Part shown: positions 23,316 through 30,763 of the stretch, piece by piece
Position numbering within the stretch: the first letter of the stretch is position 1
Layout: each line of letters starts with the position of its first letter
NCBI GenBank assembly: GCA_017618275.1
Contig: JAFZUS010000020.1
Location: forward strand, 1-43,365
Length of the DNA stretch: 43,365 nucleotides
Source of the DNA: Prevotella sp.
GTDB taxonomy: Bacteria; Bacteroidota; Bacteroidia; Bacteroidales; Bacteroidaceae
Reading direction: 5' to 3'
Notes under the pieces: model-generated
Database searches by the model: none
The model's input: the letters and a program-made list of their open reading frames with translations, nothing else
Told to the model about the DNA's origin: nothing
Translations under genes and position numbers: made by a program

Positions 23316-25146
23316 TCATCTGACAATGTTGACAATCGAACTCAAGACGGAAACGGCGACCATCGCCTAATACCAAAGAGAGGGGCTCACGCCAGATAGG
23401 GCGTTTGCCACCATGTTTGACGCAATAACCCAACGCATAGCGGATGCAATGTCGACACTGCATGATAGGACCTAAAACACCTTTCAGTTCGTAGGCCGTC
23501 AGTTCATGAGTGCCATAGAACTGTTGGGAGAGACGGTTGGAGATATTGTACAGGTAAGGATATGAGTAATGAGAAATGAGAAATGAGGAATGTTGATTAC
23601 TTCTATAAACAAAGTCTGGGCTTGTAGGGATATCATCATTTCTTATTTCACATTTCTCACTTTTCATTCGCTCTACGAGCGTCCGACGCATGTCGGAGAG
23701 AAGGCTGTTGGGGATGAAATAATTGAAGTCTTCAGGGATATCAACTTCCTCGCAAGTGAAAATAGTGTCACCCAACTTAGTGAGTTGGCGGATGATGTTC
23801 TCGCGAGGGGACTTCTTGGCTTGCTGGTGTTCGGCCATGATGTGAATCACGGTGTGGTTTGCAGACAATTCGAAGCCATCGGCAACAGCACGGAGTGAGA
23901 GACGGATGGGAATCTTACGCTCGGCACTCGAACGTGACAACAGACGGTCGAACTCCTGATCACTATTACGAAAGAGGCGTACACCAGGGCGCAACCCCTG
24001 AGGCATCCGGTAAGGATAGATACGGTTGCCCACTACCCTGTTCGCACGGAAGCCTTCCAGTTGGCGTTCCTCGTTAAAGAAACAAAGTCCATCGCCATTA
24101 GCAAAACTGGCAGTACCTGCCACATTGAAACTATCATAGCGAATTTCCTTTACAGTTCCGACAAATCCGCCAATGGCCTTCGGGGTATCGAAAGAGGCAA
24201 TGTCCGGCTGACGGCCATGCAGAAAATAGGTGGTATAGCCACGATTGAAAGTTCTGTTGAGATCAGGAGTGAACGTATAACGGCACACTCCCTGTGAACT
24301 GCGACAGTATTGGTCAGGATGGCGGCGAATAATCTGGTTAAGCCGTTGACTATATGCAGCAGTAACATTCTTTACATAAGACACATCCTTCAGACGTCCC
24401 TCTATCTTGAACGATGTGGCACCAGCCTCGATGAGTTCCTCCAGATGGTCGCTCTGGTTCATATCTTTCAGGGAAAGCAAATGCCGATCGTGTTCCACTT
24501 CCCTACCCTCTGCATCGACCAATGAGAATTTCATCCTACAGAACTGAGCACACTCCCCACGGTTGGCACTGCGACCAAAACAATACTGGGAGGCATAGCA
24601 GATGCCAGAGTAACTGACACACAGGGCTCCATGCACAAAGACTTCGAGTTCAACGTCAGGCACCTCGCGATGGATGGTAGCAATCTCTTCCACAGAGAGT
24701 TCTCTGGCCAAGACAACACGAGAGAAACCCAGGTCGCGAAGCCAGCGCACCTTCTCCGGCGTACGATTGTCTGTCTGTGTACTGGCATGTAATACGGGGA
24801 ATGAGTAATCCTCATTTCTCATTTCTAATTCCTCATTCCTCATTTCAAGCAGCGCCATATCCTGAACGAGAATAGCATCTACGCCTACCTGTTGCAAATC
24901 CTGCAGAAGTTGGCGCGTAGACTCCAGTTCATTGTCGAAGAGAATGGTATTGACTGTGACATAGACCTTCACACCGAAAGGGTGCGCATAGTCACAGAGT
25001 CGGCGGATATCATCGACACTATTACCAGCAGCGGCTCTGGCTCCGAAGCGCGAGGCTCCAATATAAACAGCATCGGCACCGTGGTCGATAGCCGCAATGC
25101 CACACTCCAGATTCTTTGCCGGGGCAAGTAGTTCTAATGCTCTCAA
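23296..25146 (-). CDS. Peptidase U32 family protein
   Basis: The 616-aa protein starts LELLAPAKNLECGIAAIDHG and has ADAVYIGASRFGARAAAGNS, FVHGALCVSYSGICYASQYC and FGRSANRGECAQFCR. These include the U32 signature and cysteines that may hold an Fe-S cluster. Members studied elsewhere (RlhA, TrhP/YegQ) hydroxylate RNA in E. coli, while others were called collagenases, so the activity here is open. The start is TTG at 25146, directly after the metA stop and in the same frame; no ATG fits. Two in-frame insertions made of ATGAGAAATGAG-type repeats give low-complexity segments: LLEMRNEELEMRNEDYSF and one around RMKSEKCEIRNDD to SSFLISHYSYPYLYN. Confidence 0.85.
   Translation of the reverse strand: MRALELLAPAKNLECGIAAIDHGADAVYIGASRFGARAAAGNSVDDIRRLCDYAHPFGVKVYVTVNTILFDNELESTRQLLQDLQQVGVDAILVQDMALLEMRNEELEMRNEDYSFPVLHASTQTDNRTPEKVRWLRDLGFSRVVLARELSVEEIATIHREVPDVELEVFVHGALCVSYSGICYASQYCFGRSANRGECAQFCRMKFSLVDAEGREVEHDRHLLSLKDMNQSDHLEELIEAGATSFKIEGRLKDVSYVKNVTAAYSQRLNQIIRRHPDQYCRSSQGVCRYTFTPDLNRTFNRGYTTYFLHGRQPDIASFDTPKAIGGFVGTVKEIRYDSFNVAGTASFANGDGLCFFNEERQLEGFRANRVVGNRIYPYRMPQGLRPGVRLFRNSDQEFDRLLSRSSAERKIPIRLSLRAVADGFELSANHTVIHIMAEHQQAKKSPRENIIRQLTKLGDTIFTCEEVDIPEDFNYFIPNSLLSDMRRTLVERMKSEKCEIRNDDIPTSPDFVYRSNQHSSFLISHYSYPYLYNISNRLSQQFYGTHELTAYELKGVLGPIMQCRHCIRYALGYCVKHGGKRPIWREPLSLVLGDGRRFRLEFDCQHCQMNVYAED
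23560..23669. repeat. ATGAGAAATGAG-type repeat array, inverted pair, inside the U32 gene
   Basis: Direct units of ATGAGAA/ATGAGGA run over 23560-23594, and the reverse-complement type (CATTTCTTATTTCACATTTC and so on) runs over 23634-23669, together able to form a long hairpin. The frame stays open through both. Confidence 0.65.
24799..24847. repeat. CTCATTTCTCATTTC-type repeat array inside the U32 gene
   Basis: About seven 6-7-base units of CTCATTT/CTAATTC/CTCATTC run through this stretch and are read as the Glu/Met/Arg/Asn-rich segment of the peptidase. Confidence 0.7.
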
Positions 25147-26064
25147 TTATTTAATATCCTCAATATTATAAGGTGTCTCTTGATAGACATAATAGTTCAC
25201 CCAGTTGGTGTAGAACAGGTTGGCATGTGAGCGCCACGACACCATCGGTGGATTCTTCGGGTCGTTATTCCGGTAGTAGTTCAGCGGAGGTGCCACATCC
25301 TTACGGATGTCCTTGTCACGCCTATATTCCTTGTCGAGCGTGTTGGGCGCATACTCCAGATGGCCTGTGATGAAGAACTCTCGCCCACCCCTTGCCATCA
25401 CGATACTGACACCGCTCTCCTCTGATTCGGCAATCAGGTTCAGTTCCGGATTAGCGAGAATATCCTCACGGTGGATCTCCGTATGACGGCTGTGAGGCAT
25501 CATGAACTCATCGTCGAACCCTCTGAAGATAGGCAGACGGGGATCCAAGGGCTTCTGTGGGAAGATGCCAAACATCTTCATCGGCAACGGATACTTGGGA
25601 ATACCATAATAATAATAGAGTCCTGCCTGTGCAGCCCAACATATATATAAGGTACTCGTGACGTGCGTGCGCGCCCACGCGAAGATCTCGGTAATCTCGT
25701 CCCAATAACTGACATCCTCGAACTCCAACTGCTCTACTGGAGCACCGGTAATAATCATACCATCATACTTCTCCTGACGCATCTCGGCAAAGTCACGATA
25801 GAACATCATCATATGCTCTATCGGCGTATTCTTCGGCGTATGGCTCTTCAACTTCATGAAACTGACATCCAACTGTAAGGGCGTATTCGAGAGCAGACGA
25901 ATCAGGTCTGTCTCCGTCGTAATCTTCAACGGCATCAAGTTGAGAATGGCTATGCGCAACGGACGGATATCCTGCGAATGAGCACGGGTATCATCCATCA
26001 CGAAAATATTCTCTTGTTTCAACAGGTCTATGGCCGGAAGTCTATCTGGTAATCTTAATGGCAT
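25147..26064 (-). CDS. metA: Homoserine O-acyltransferase, predicted O-acetyltransferase
   Basis: The 305-aa protein matches the MetA family: RIAILNLMPLKITTETDLIR, then Cys142 in YICWAAQAGLYYYYGI as nucleophile, and His235 and Glu237 in ITGHLEYAP. Residue 111, in ITGAPVEQLEF, is glutamate. In studied MetA proteins Glu111 favours acetyl-CoA and Gly111 favours succinyl-CoA, so this enzyme probably makes O-acetylhomoserine for methionine synthesis. It follows the PP2C gene by 40 bases of GTAAAAAG-type repeats and is followed directly by the U32 gene (TAATTG). Family assignment is firm; acyl donor is inferred from the residue. Confidence 0.93.
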   Translation of the reverse strand: MPLRLPDRLPAIDLLKQENIFVMDDTRAHSQDIRPLRIAILNLMPLKITTETDLIRLLSNTPLQLDVSFMKLKSHTPKNTPIEHMMMFYRDFAEMRQEKYDGMIITGAPVEQLEFEDVSYWDEITEIFAWARTHVTSTLYICWAAQAGLYYYYGIPKYPLPMKMFGIFPQKPLDPRLPIFRGFDDEFMMPHSRHTEIHREDILANPELNLIAESEESGVSIVMARGGREFFITGHLEYAPNTLDKEYRRDKDIRKDVAPPLNYYRNNDPKNPPMVSWRSHANLFYTNWVNYYVYQETPYNIEDIK

Positions 26065-26067
26065 ATC

Positions 26068-26119
26068 TCTTTTACCTTTTTACTTATTATCCTTTTTTAT
26101 TTTTTTACCTTTTTACTTT
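26068..26119 (-). repeat. GTAAAAAGG tandem repeats between the PP2C gene and metA
   Basis: Minus strand: AAAGTAAAAAGGTAAAAAAA, then further AAAAAAGG and GTAAAAAGGTAAAAG units up to the metA ATG. The first GTAAAAAGGTAA supplies the last codons and the stop of the PP2C gene. Same sequence type as 11653-11690. Confidence 0.7.
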
Positions 26120-26851
26120 TATCAGACAGGCTGACACATTATCAAAGCCTCCCCGTACGATAGCAGCATTGCAGAGATCATTGGCATCAGCGCCTTCCGT
26201 CAAAAGTATGTTCAAACGATGGTCGCTCATCATATCGGTCAATCCGTCGCTGCAGAGCAGGAAAGCATCGCCATCCTGAATGTCCTCTATCTGTACCAAA
26301 TCAATATAGGAACTAGTGCATCCGCCGCCAATACAGTTAGTGATAATACTGGAATGCTTCTTGTTGCCCATCAGACTACTCAGCGAGTGATCGGTAGTCA
26401 ACTGCACTAGTTCTTCATTTCTAATACGGTAAAGACGACTGTCTCCACAGTTCATGGAATAGAAAGCCCCCTCGTAATAGGCCAGTGCCACAAGAGTGGT
26501 TCCCATCCCCTTATACTGTTCATTAGCCTTTCCCTTCGAGTCGAGAACGATATTGATGGATTCAAGCCACTCCATAATCATCTCAATAAAAGAACTGGCA
26601 TCAAGCCCCACTGGAAGGTCGTTGAAAAAAAACTGCAAGTTGTGAAGCACGTCACTACTTGCCACCTCTCCGCTCAGATGACCTCCCATGCCATCGGCAA
26701 CAGCCATCATATAACGGTCTCCATCCCCCAGTTCAAGTAGTGTGCGGTATTCGTCGTTTCGGATGAACTGGTGACCCACGAGGATCATGTCCTCATTATC
26801 ATGTCTCACACAGCCGATTCTACAGGCTGCTGATATTTCCAATTCTATCAT
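26105..26851 (-). CDS. PP2C-family Ser/Thr protein phosphatase
   Basis: The 248-aa cytoplasmic protein has all the bacterial PP2C motifs: RHDNED (16-21), VADGMGGHLSGEVAS (51-65) with the metal-binding Asp, GMGTTLVAL, GDSRLYRIR, LLCSDGLTDMMSD and GGFDNVSACLIKV. It should remove phosphate from Ser/Thr residues in a metal-dependent way. It is the last of five tightly spaced minus-strand genes; the others encode a Ser/Thr kinase, an FHA protein, an AAA+ ATPase and a zinc-ribbon protein. Its natural role is the eraser for that kinase. Confidence 0.93.
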   Translation of the reverse strand: MIELEISAACRIGCVRHDNEDMILVGHQFIRNDEYRTLLELGDGDRYMMAVADGMGGHLSGEVASSDVLHNLQFFFNDLPVGLDASSFIEMIMEWLESINIVLDSKGKANEQYKGMGTTLVALAYYEGAFYSMNCGDSRLYRIRNEELVQLTTDHSLSSLMGNKKHSSIITNCIGGGCTSSYIDLVQIEDIQDGDAFLLCSDGLTDMMSDHRLNILLTEGADANDLCNAAIVRGGFDNVSACLIKVKR

Positions 26852-26864
26852 AGAGTCTTAAATG

Positions 26865-27449
26865 CTATCTGACTATCACCTGCAAATTGATATTTGCGAT
26901 AGTCAGGATATCACCATTGTTAAGGGCCATGTCCACATCCGGCTGCAACGGACGCTGATTAACCTTCGTACCGTTTGAAGAGTGCTTGTCGGTAATCAAC
27001 CAGCCGCTACCGGCCTTGTATTTCAACTGGGCATGAACACCAGAGACATAGGCATGCTGTTCGAAGAATTGGGTGTAAGGGCCTTTACGACGACCTATGA
27101 CAGCACCATTAATACCCACGATACGGATATTCAGGCTGTCGTTGGCCAGCGTCAGCACAGGGACACCTGACGAAGACGAACGCGGGTGCACCAGCGGAAC
27201 AGCCACGCCCCCTACGACAGATGCCGTCACAGCGGACACATTAGCCTGAAGGCTCTCAGACATGCCCGGATGAGCCTGGGATGGCTGCCGCTGTTCATTC
27301 GGAGACACCATCAGTCCTCCACAGCGTGTACAACGACGGCCTATACCCACGTGTCCACACTGGTTACAAAACAACAACGCCTGTCCACACTGGTCACAGA
27401 AATGGGAGTCATTGTCAATCTCTTCTTTACATGTAGGACAAATAATCAT
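26865..27449 (-). CDS. Zinc-ribbon and FHA-domain protein
   Basis: The 194-aa protein starts with two zinc ribbons: Cys4, 7, 18, 21 (CPTCKEE...FCDQCG) and Cys28, 31, 40, 43 (CNQCG...CTRCGG). After a Pro/Ser/Gln-rich linker, residues about 100-194 form an FHA domain with GRRKGPYTQF, VSGVHAQLKY and SSNGTKVNQRPL, the GR, SxxH and NG motifs needed to bind phosphothreonine. It starts 5 bases after the AAA+ gene and ends 13 bases before the phosphatase. It is the expected reader of the adjacent kinase's product, much as Fha proteins act in type VI secretion control, though no secretion gene is here. Confidence 0.9.
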   Translation of the reverse strand: MIICPTCKEEIDNDSHFCDQCGQALLFCNQCGHVGIGRRCTRCGGLMVSPNEQRQPSQAHPGMSESLQANVSAVTASVVGGVAVPLVHPRSSSSGVPVLTLANDSLNIRIVGINGAVIGRRKGPYTQFFEQHAYVSGVHAQLKYKAGSGWLITDKHSSNGTKVNQRPLQPDVDMALNNGDILTIANINLQVIVR

Positions 27450-27454
27450 ATCTC

Positions 27455-30400
27455 TTATTCAATATCTTCTGGTAATATTAACTGATAGGTCTCCTTCGTC
27501 ACCTGATCTGGCGGTAACTGAGACACACGCTCAGAGAGTTTCTGGATGGTCGAGTCAAGCAGGTTACGCATCTCACGGGCATTACCCCAGTTCGCATTCT
27601 TGTTGACAACCATGCGATAGATCTTATCCAACAACTTGAACTCTGCTTCCTGTGATAATGTGTACTGGTCTTTCTGGGCCATACCTTTGTAGATGGCCAG
27701 TAACTCGTCTTCATTATAGTCGTCGATCTGCAACTTATGGGTAAAGCGGCTGGCAAGACCAAGATTGATCTGCATGAACTCCTCCATCTTATCCTTGTAG
27801 CCTGCTGCAATGACCACGAACTTACCACGATCATCCTCCATACGCTTCATCAGGGTATCGATGGCTTCCTTGCCATACATATCGCCACCGTCACTCAGCG
27901 TATAGGCCTCGTCGATGAAGAGGATACCACCCATGGCCTTGTCACACATATTGTTGACAATCTTAGGTGTCTCACCCATATACTTACCGACAAGTGTTGC
28001 ACGACTAGACTCAATGACACGGGCTGTCGGCAGGATATCCATAGCCTGAAGCACCTCACCCATCTTACGGGCAATGGAGGTCTTACCAGTACCAGGATTA
28101 CCTGTCAGGATGAAATTCATCGACATCTGCTGAACACTACCGGCACCAGCAGCAGCACGTTGCTTCATGAACATACTCTGTACGGCCAGACGACGGATAG
28201 AGTTCTTGACAGAACGCATGCCGACAAACTCGTCCAGTTCGTTGAGAACCTCATCAAGCGGACGGGCTGTCTCATTCTGAGCCATCGGCAGGTCAGCCGT
28301 AGTCAGCCGATACATATCCTCCTCCTTGAAGTTCGGGTCGTTCATCTGCGAGACAAGACGCTGACTCTGTTTCTCAACGGCCTCGTTGAAGATACGGCGT
28401 GCCTCACGGGCATTACCGAAGTTCTTGTCGCGACGCAAATAAAGTTGCTCAAACTGACGATGGATGGATGCCTTCGTATTCTCGTCGACAGTGAATTTCT
28501 TGCCAGCAGCCAGGTTGAGGAATATCTGTGTCAGTTCGTCTGGTGTATAGTCGTCGAAATGTATCGTCTGTGTGAACCGACTCTTCAAGCCTGGGTTGGT
28601 ATCGATGAAGTCGTGCATCTGATCCGTGTAGCCTGCCACAATACAGATGAACTTTCCACGATCGTCTTCCAGACGCTTCAACAGGGTATCAATAGCCTCG
28701 GCGCCAAAGGAATCGCTATCGTTCGACTTCAAGGTATAAGCCTCATCGATAAACAGCACGCCACCGATAGCCTCATCCACCAACTGATTCGTCTTGATGG
28801 CCGTCTGTCCGGAATAGCCTGCCACCAGTTTAGCACGGTCGGCCTCCACCAGTTGTCCACGGGATACAATACCGAGTGTCTTGAAGACATCGGTCATAAT
28901 TCGGGCCACAGTGGTCTTACCTGTACCAGGATTACCCGTGAAGACATAGTGCTTACCCTGGAAGGTATTGGTCTCTCCACGCTTGATCTGCAAGTTGAGG
29001 AAGGCAGCCAGGTTGGAAATCTCCTTCTTGACGGCACCAAGTCCCACTAGACCGTCAAGTGCCTTGAGACATTCCTTATAGTCAACCGTCTTCGGAGCCT
29101 CATACGGCACATCCTGGTCTTCAATTGTCATCAACTGCTCGTTACTCATCGATGAGATGTCTGCACCCTGCAGGCGCTGGGCCTGTTTCTTACAAATCTG
29201 ATCGAAGAGAGTGCGCATCGTACGTCCGTTGGCAAAGTCCTTGCCACGTGAGTCGTACATCTCCTGGATCATCTTCTTCGTCTGGGCCTCAGCCTGTGGC
29301 GAGAAGATATATTTCTTCGCCTTTGCAAAGACGAGCATAATCTGATACAACTCATCGGGCGAGTAGTCCTCGATATTGAGGAAATAGTTGAAGCGGCTGC
29401 GGAAGCCCGGATTGATACGGAAGAGGTTTTCCATCTCCGTCCGGTAGCCGGCAGCGATGACTACGAACTTGCCACGATCATCCTCCATGCGCTTCATCAA
29501 CTTCTCCAGAGCCTGGGCACCTTGGTTGTCACGGTCACCGGCAGAACTGACAGGAGCCAACGTGTAAGCCTCATCCACAAAGAGGATACCACCCATCGCC
29601 TTGTCGCAAAGCCGGTCTACCACCTTCGGGGTCTCTCCCTGATAGGGACTGACCATCTTGGCACGGTCGACTTCTACCACATGACCACTGTCCAGATAAC
29701 CGATGGCAGCCAGAATCTCACCCAACTTACGGGCAATGGTGGTCTTACCTGTACCCGGATTACCTGTCAGGATGATATGCATCGACATCTTCTCCTGCTC
29801 ACCCAATCCACGCTCCTGACGCTGAACGGCATTCTGTACGGCGTATGCTATCTCACGGACGGCACTCTTCACCTCGCTCATGCCGATGAAGTTGTCGAGA
29901 TCCTTGAGTATGTCCTCAATCGTACGCTCCTCCGGCACATAACCCTTAATGTCTGATTTCTCCACGACCGTAGCCTGTGCACCTCGGGTGATAAACTGTG
30001 TGAAGATATCCTCAGCCGTTTTTGTTGCCAGATGGGCGTAGCCAAACGTCTCGTCCTTGATTTTTACCTGATATTTGAAGAAACGTTTCAGTTGATCGTC
30101 GGCCTCAGGTGTGAAGTCGGTAATGCCATAACGGATCTTCAGACTCATCTTACAAATATCCGTCAGTTCCGGATAGCCGGGCGACGGTAGACGGAACGTA
30201 TACTTAAAACGATTCTTTACCGCTGGGTTGTTCTCTAAGAAATCATCCAATCCTTTGGGAAGACCGGACATCATCACAATCGGATTGTCCTCCCACTTGT
30301 CCATCTCAACAAACAACTTGTCGAGGGGATTCACCTGATTGGAATACTTATCAGGCAGGAGTTTCTGCACATTGTCAAAGAACAGAATACCGTCCTTTGC

Positions 30401-30763
30401 CTTCTTGATGTTATCATCCCATTTGTCAACGAAACGCTGATAGTCAACAGCATCTACCATCGTCAACTTCGGTCTTGCAATAATCTTATTCTGGTAGAAA
30501 TAGTCACGGAGTATTTCTGCGAGCGCAGTCTTACCTGTACCTGTTTCACCGATAATGATTGCATTCACCGATACACGGGCTTTGGCAATGTCTTTTCTTG
30601 AACGCAAAAAAGTATAGGTGTCGACAATGGTCTTGAGTTGCTTTTTCACATCATCAAGACCAATGAGTCTGTCGAGCAGATTCTGACTGACCAGTGGCTG
30701 TCCGCACCACTTGCAGAATTTCGCTATGCTTCTGTTCTCTTTATGGCAATGTTCGCAAATCAT
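27455..30763 (-). CDS. Four-module AAA+ ATPase with N-terminal zinc ribbon (CbxX/CfxQ, SpoVK-like)
   Basis: The 1102-aa protein opens with a zinc ribbon (Cys3, 6, 17, 20) and then has four AAA+ modules. The first is divergent: Walker A GETGTGKTA at 72-80, and Walker B GILFFDNVQKL with Asn in place of the catalytic Glu. Modules two to four, with Walker A near 331, 607 and 886, are CbxX/CfxQ-type: each has GNPGTGKT(T/S)(I/V)AR, GG(I/V)LF(V/I)DEAYTL and a later RF of the arginine-finger region. Such proteins usually have one or two modules and form hexameric remodelling motors (EccA, rubisco activase CbbX). The start ATG directly follows the kinase stop (TAAATG). The client is unknown. Confidence 0.9.
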   Translation of the reverse strand: MICEHCHKENRSIAKFCKWCGQPLVSQNLLDRLIGLDDVKKQLKTIVDTYTFLRSRKDIAKARVSVNAIIIGETGTGKTALAEILRDYFYQNKIIARPKLTMVDAVDYQRFVDKWDDNIKKAKDGILFFDNVQKLLPDKYSNQVNPLDKLFVEMDKWEDNPIVMMSGLPKGLDDFLENNPAVKNRFKYTFRLPSPGYPELTDICKMSLKIRYGITDFTPEADDQLKRFFKYQVKIKDETFGYAHLATKTAEDIFTQFITRGAQATVVEKSDIKGYVPEERTIEDILKDLDNFIGMSEVKSAVREIAYAVQNAVQRQERGLGEQEKMSMHIILTGNPGTGKTTIARKLGEILAAIGYLDSGHVVEVDRAKMVSPYQGETPKVVDRLCDKAMGGILFVDEAYTLAPVSSAGDRDNQGAQALEKLMKRMEDDRGKFVVIAAGYRTEMENLFRINPGFRSRFNYFLNIEDYSPDELYQIMLVFAKAKKYIFSPQAEAQTKKMIQEMYDSRGKDFANGRTMRTLFDQICKKQAQRLQGADISSMSNEQLMTIEDQDVPYEAPKTVDYKECLKALDGLVGLGAVKKEISNLAAFLNLQIKRGETNTFQGKHYVFTGNPGTGKTTVARIMTDVFKTLGIVSRGQLVEADRAKLVAGYSGQTAIKTNQLVDEAIGGVLFIDEAYTLKSNDSDSFGAEAIDTLLKRLEDDRGKFICIVAGYTDQMHDFIDTNPGLKSRFTQTIHFDDYTPDELTQIFLNLAAGKKFTVDENTKASIHRQFEQLYLRRDKNFGNAREARRIFNEAVEKQSQRLVSQMNDPNFKEEDMYRLTTADLPMAQNETARPLDEVLNELDEFVGMRSVKNSIRRLAVQSMFMKQRAAAGAGSVQQMSMNFILTGNPGTGKTSIARKMGEVLQAMDILPTARVIESSRATLVGKYMGETPKIVNNMCDKAMGGILFIDEAYTLSDGGDMYGKEAIDTLMKRMEDDRGKFVVIAAGYKDKMEEFMQINLGLASRFTHKLQIDDYNEDELLAIYKGMAQKDQYTLSQEAEFKLLDKIYRMVVNKNANWGNAREMRNLLDSTIQKLSERVSQLPPDQVTKETYQLILPEDIE

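Noticed and set aside
27737-29050. A 437-codon open frame on plus, opposite the AAA+ gene
   Set aside because: Shadow of the repeated AAA+ modules; His/Leu/Thr-rich with no domain and no start signals.
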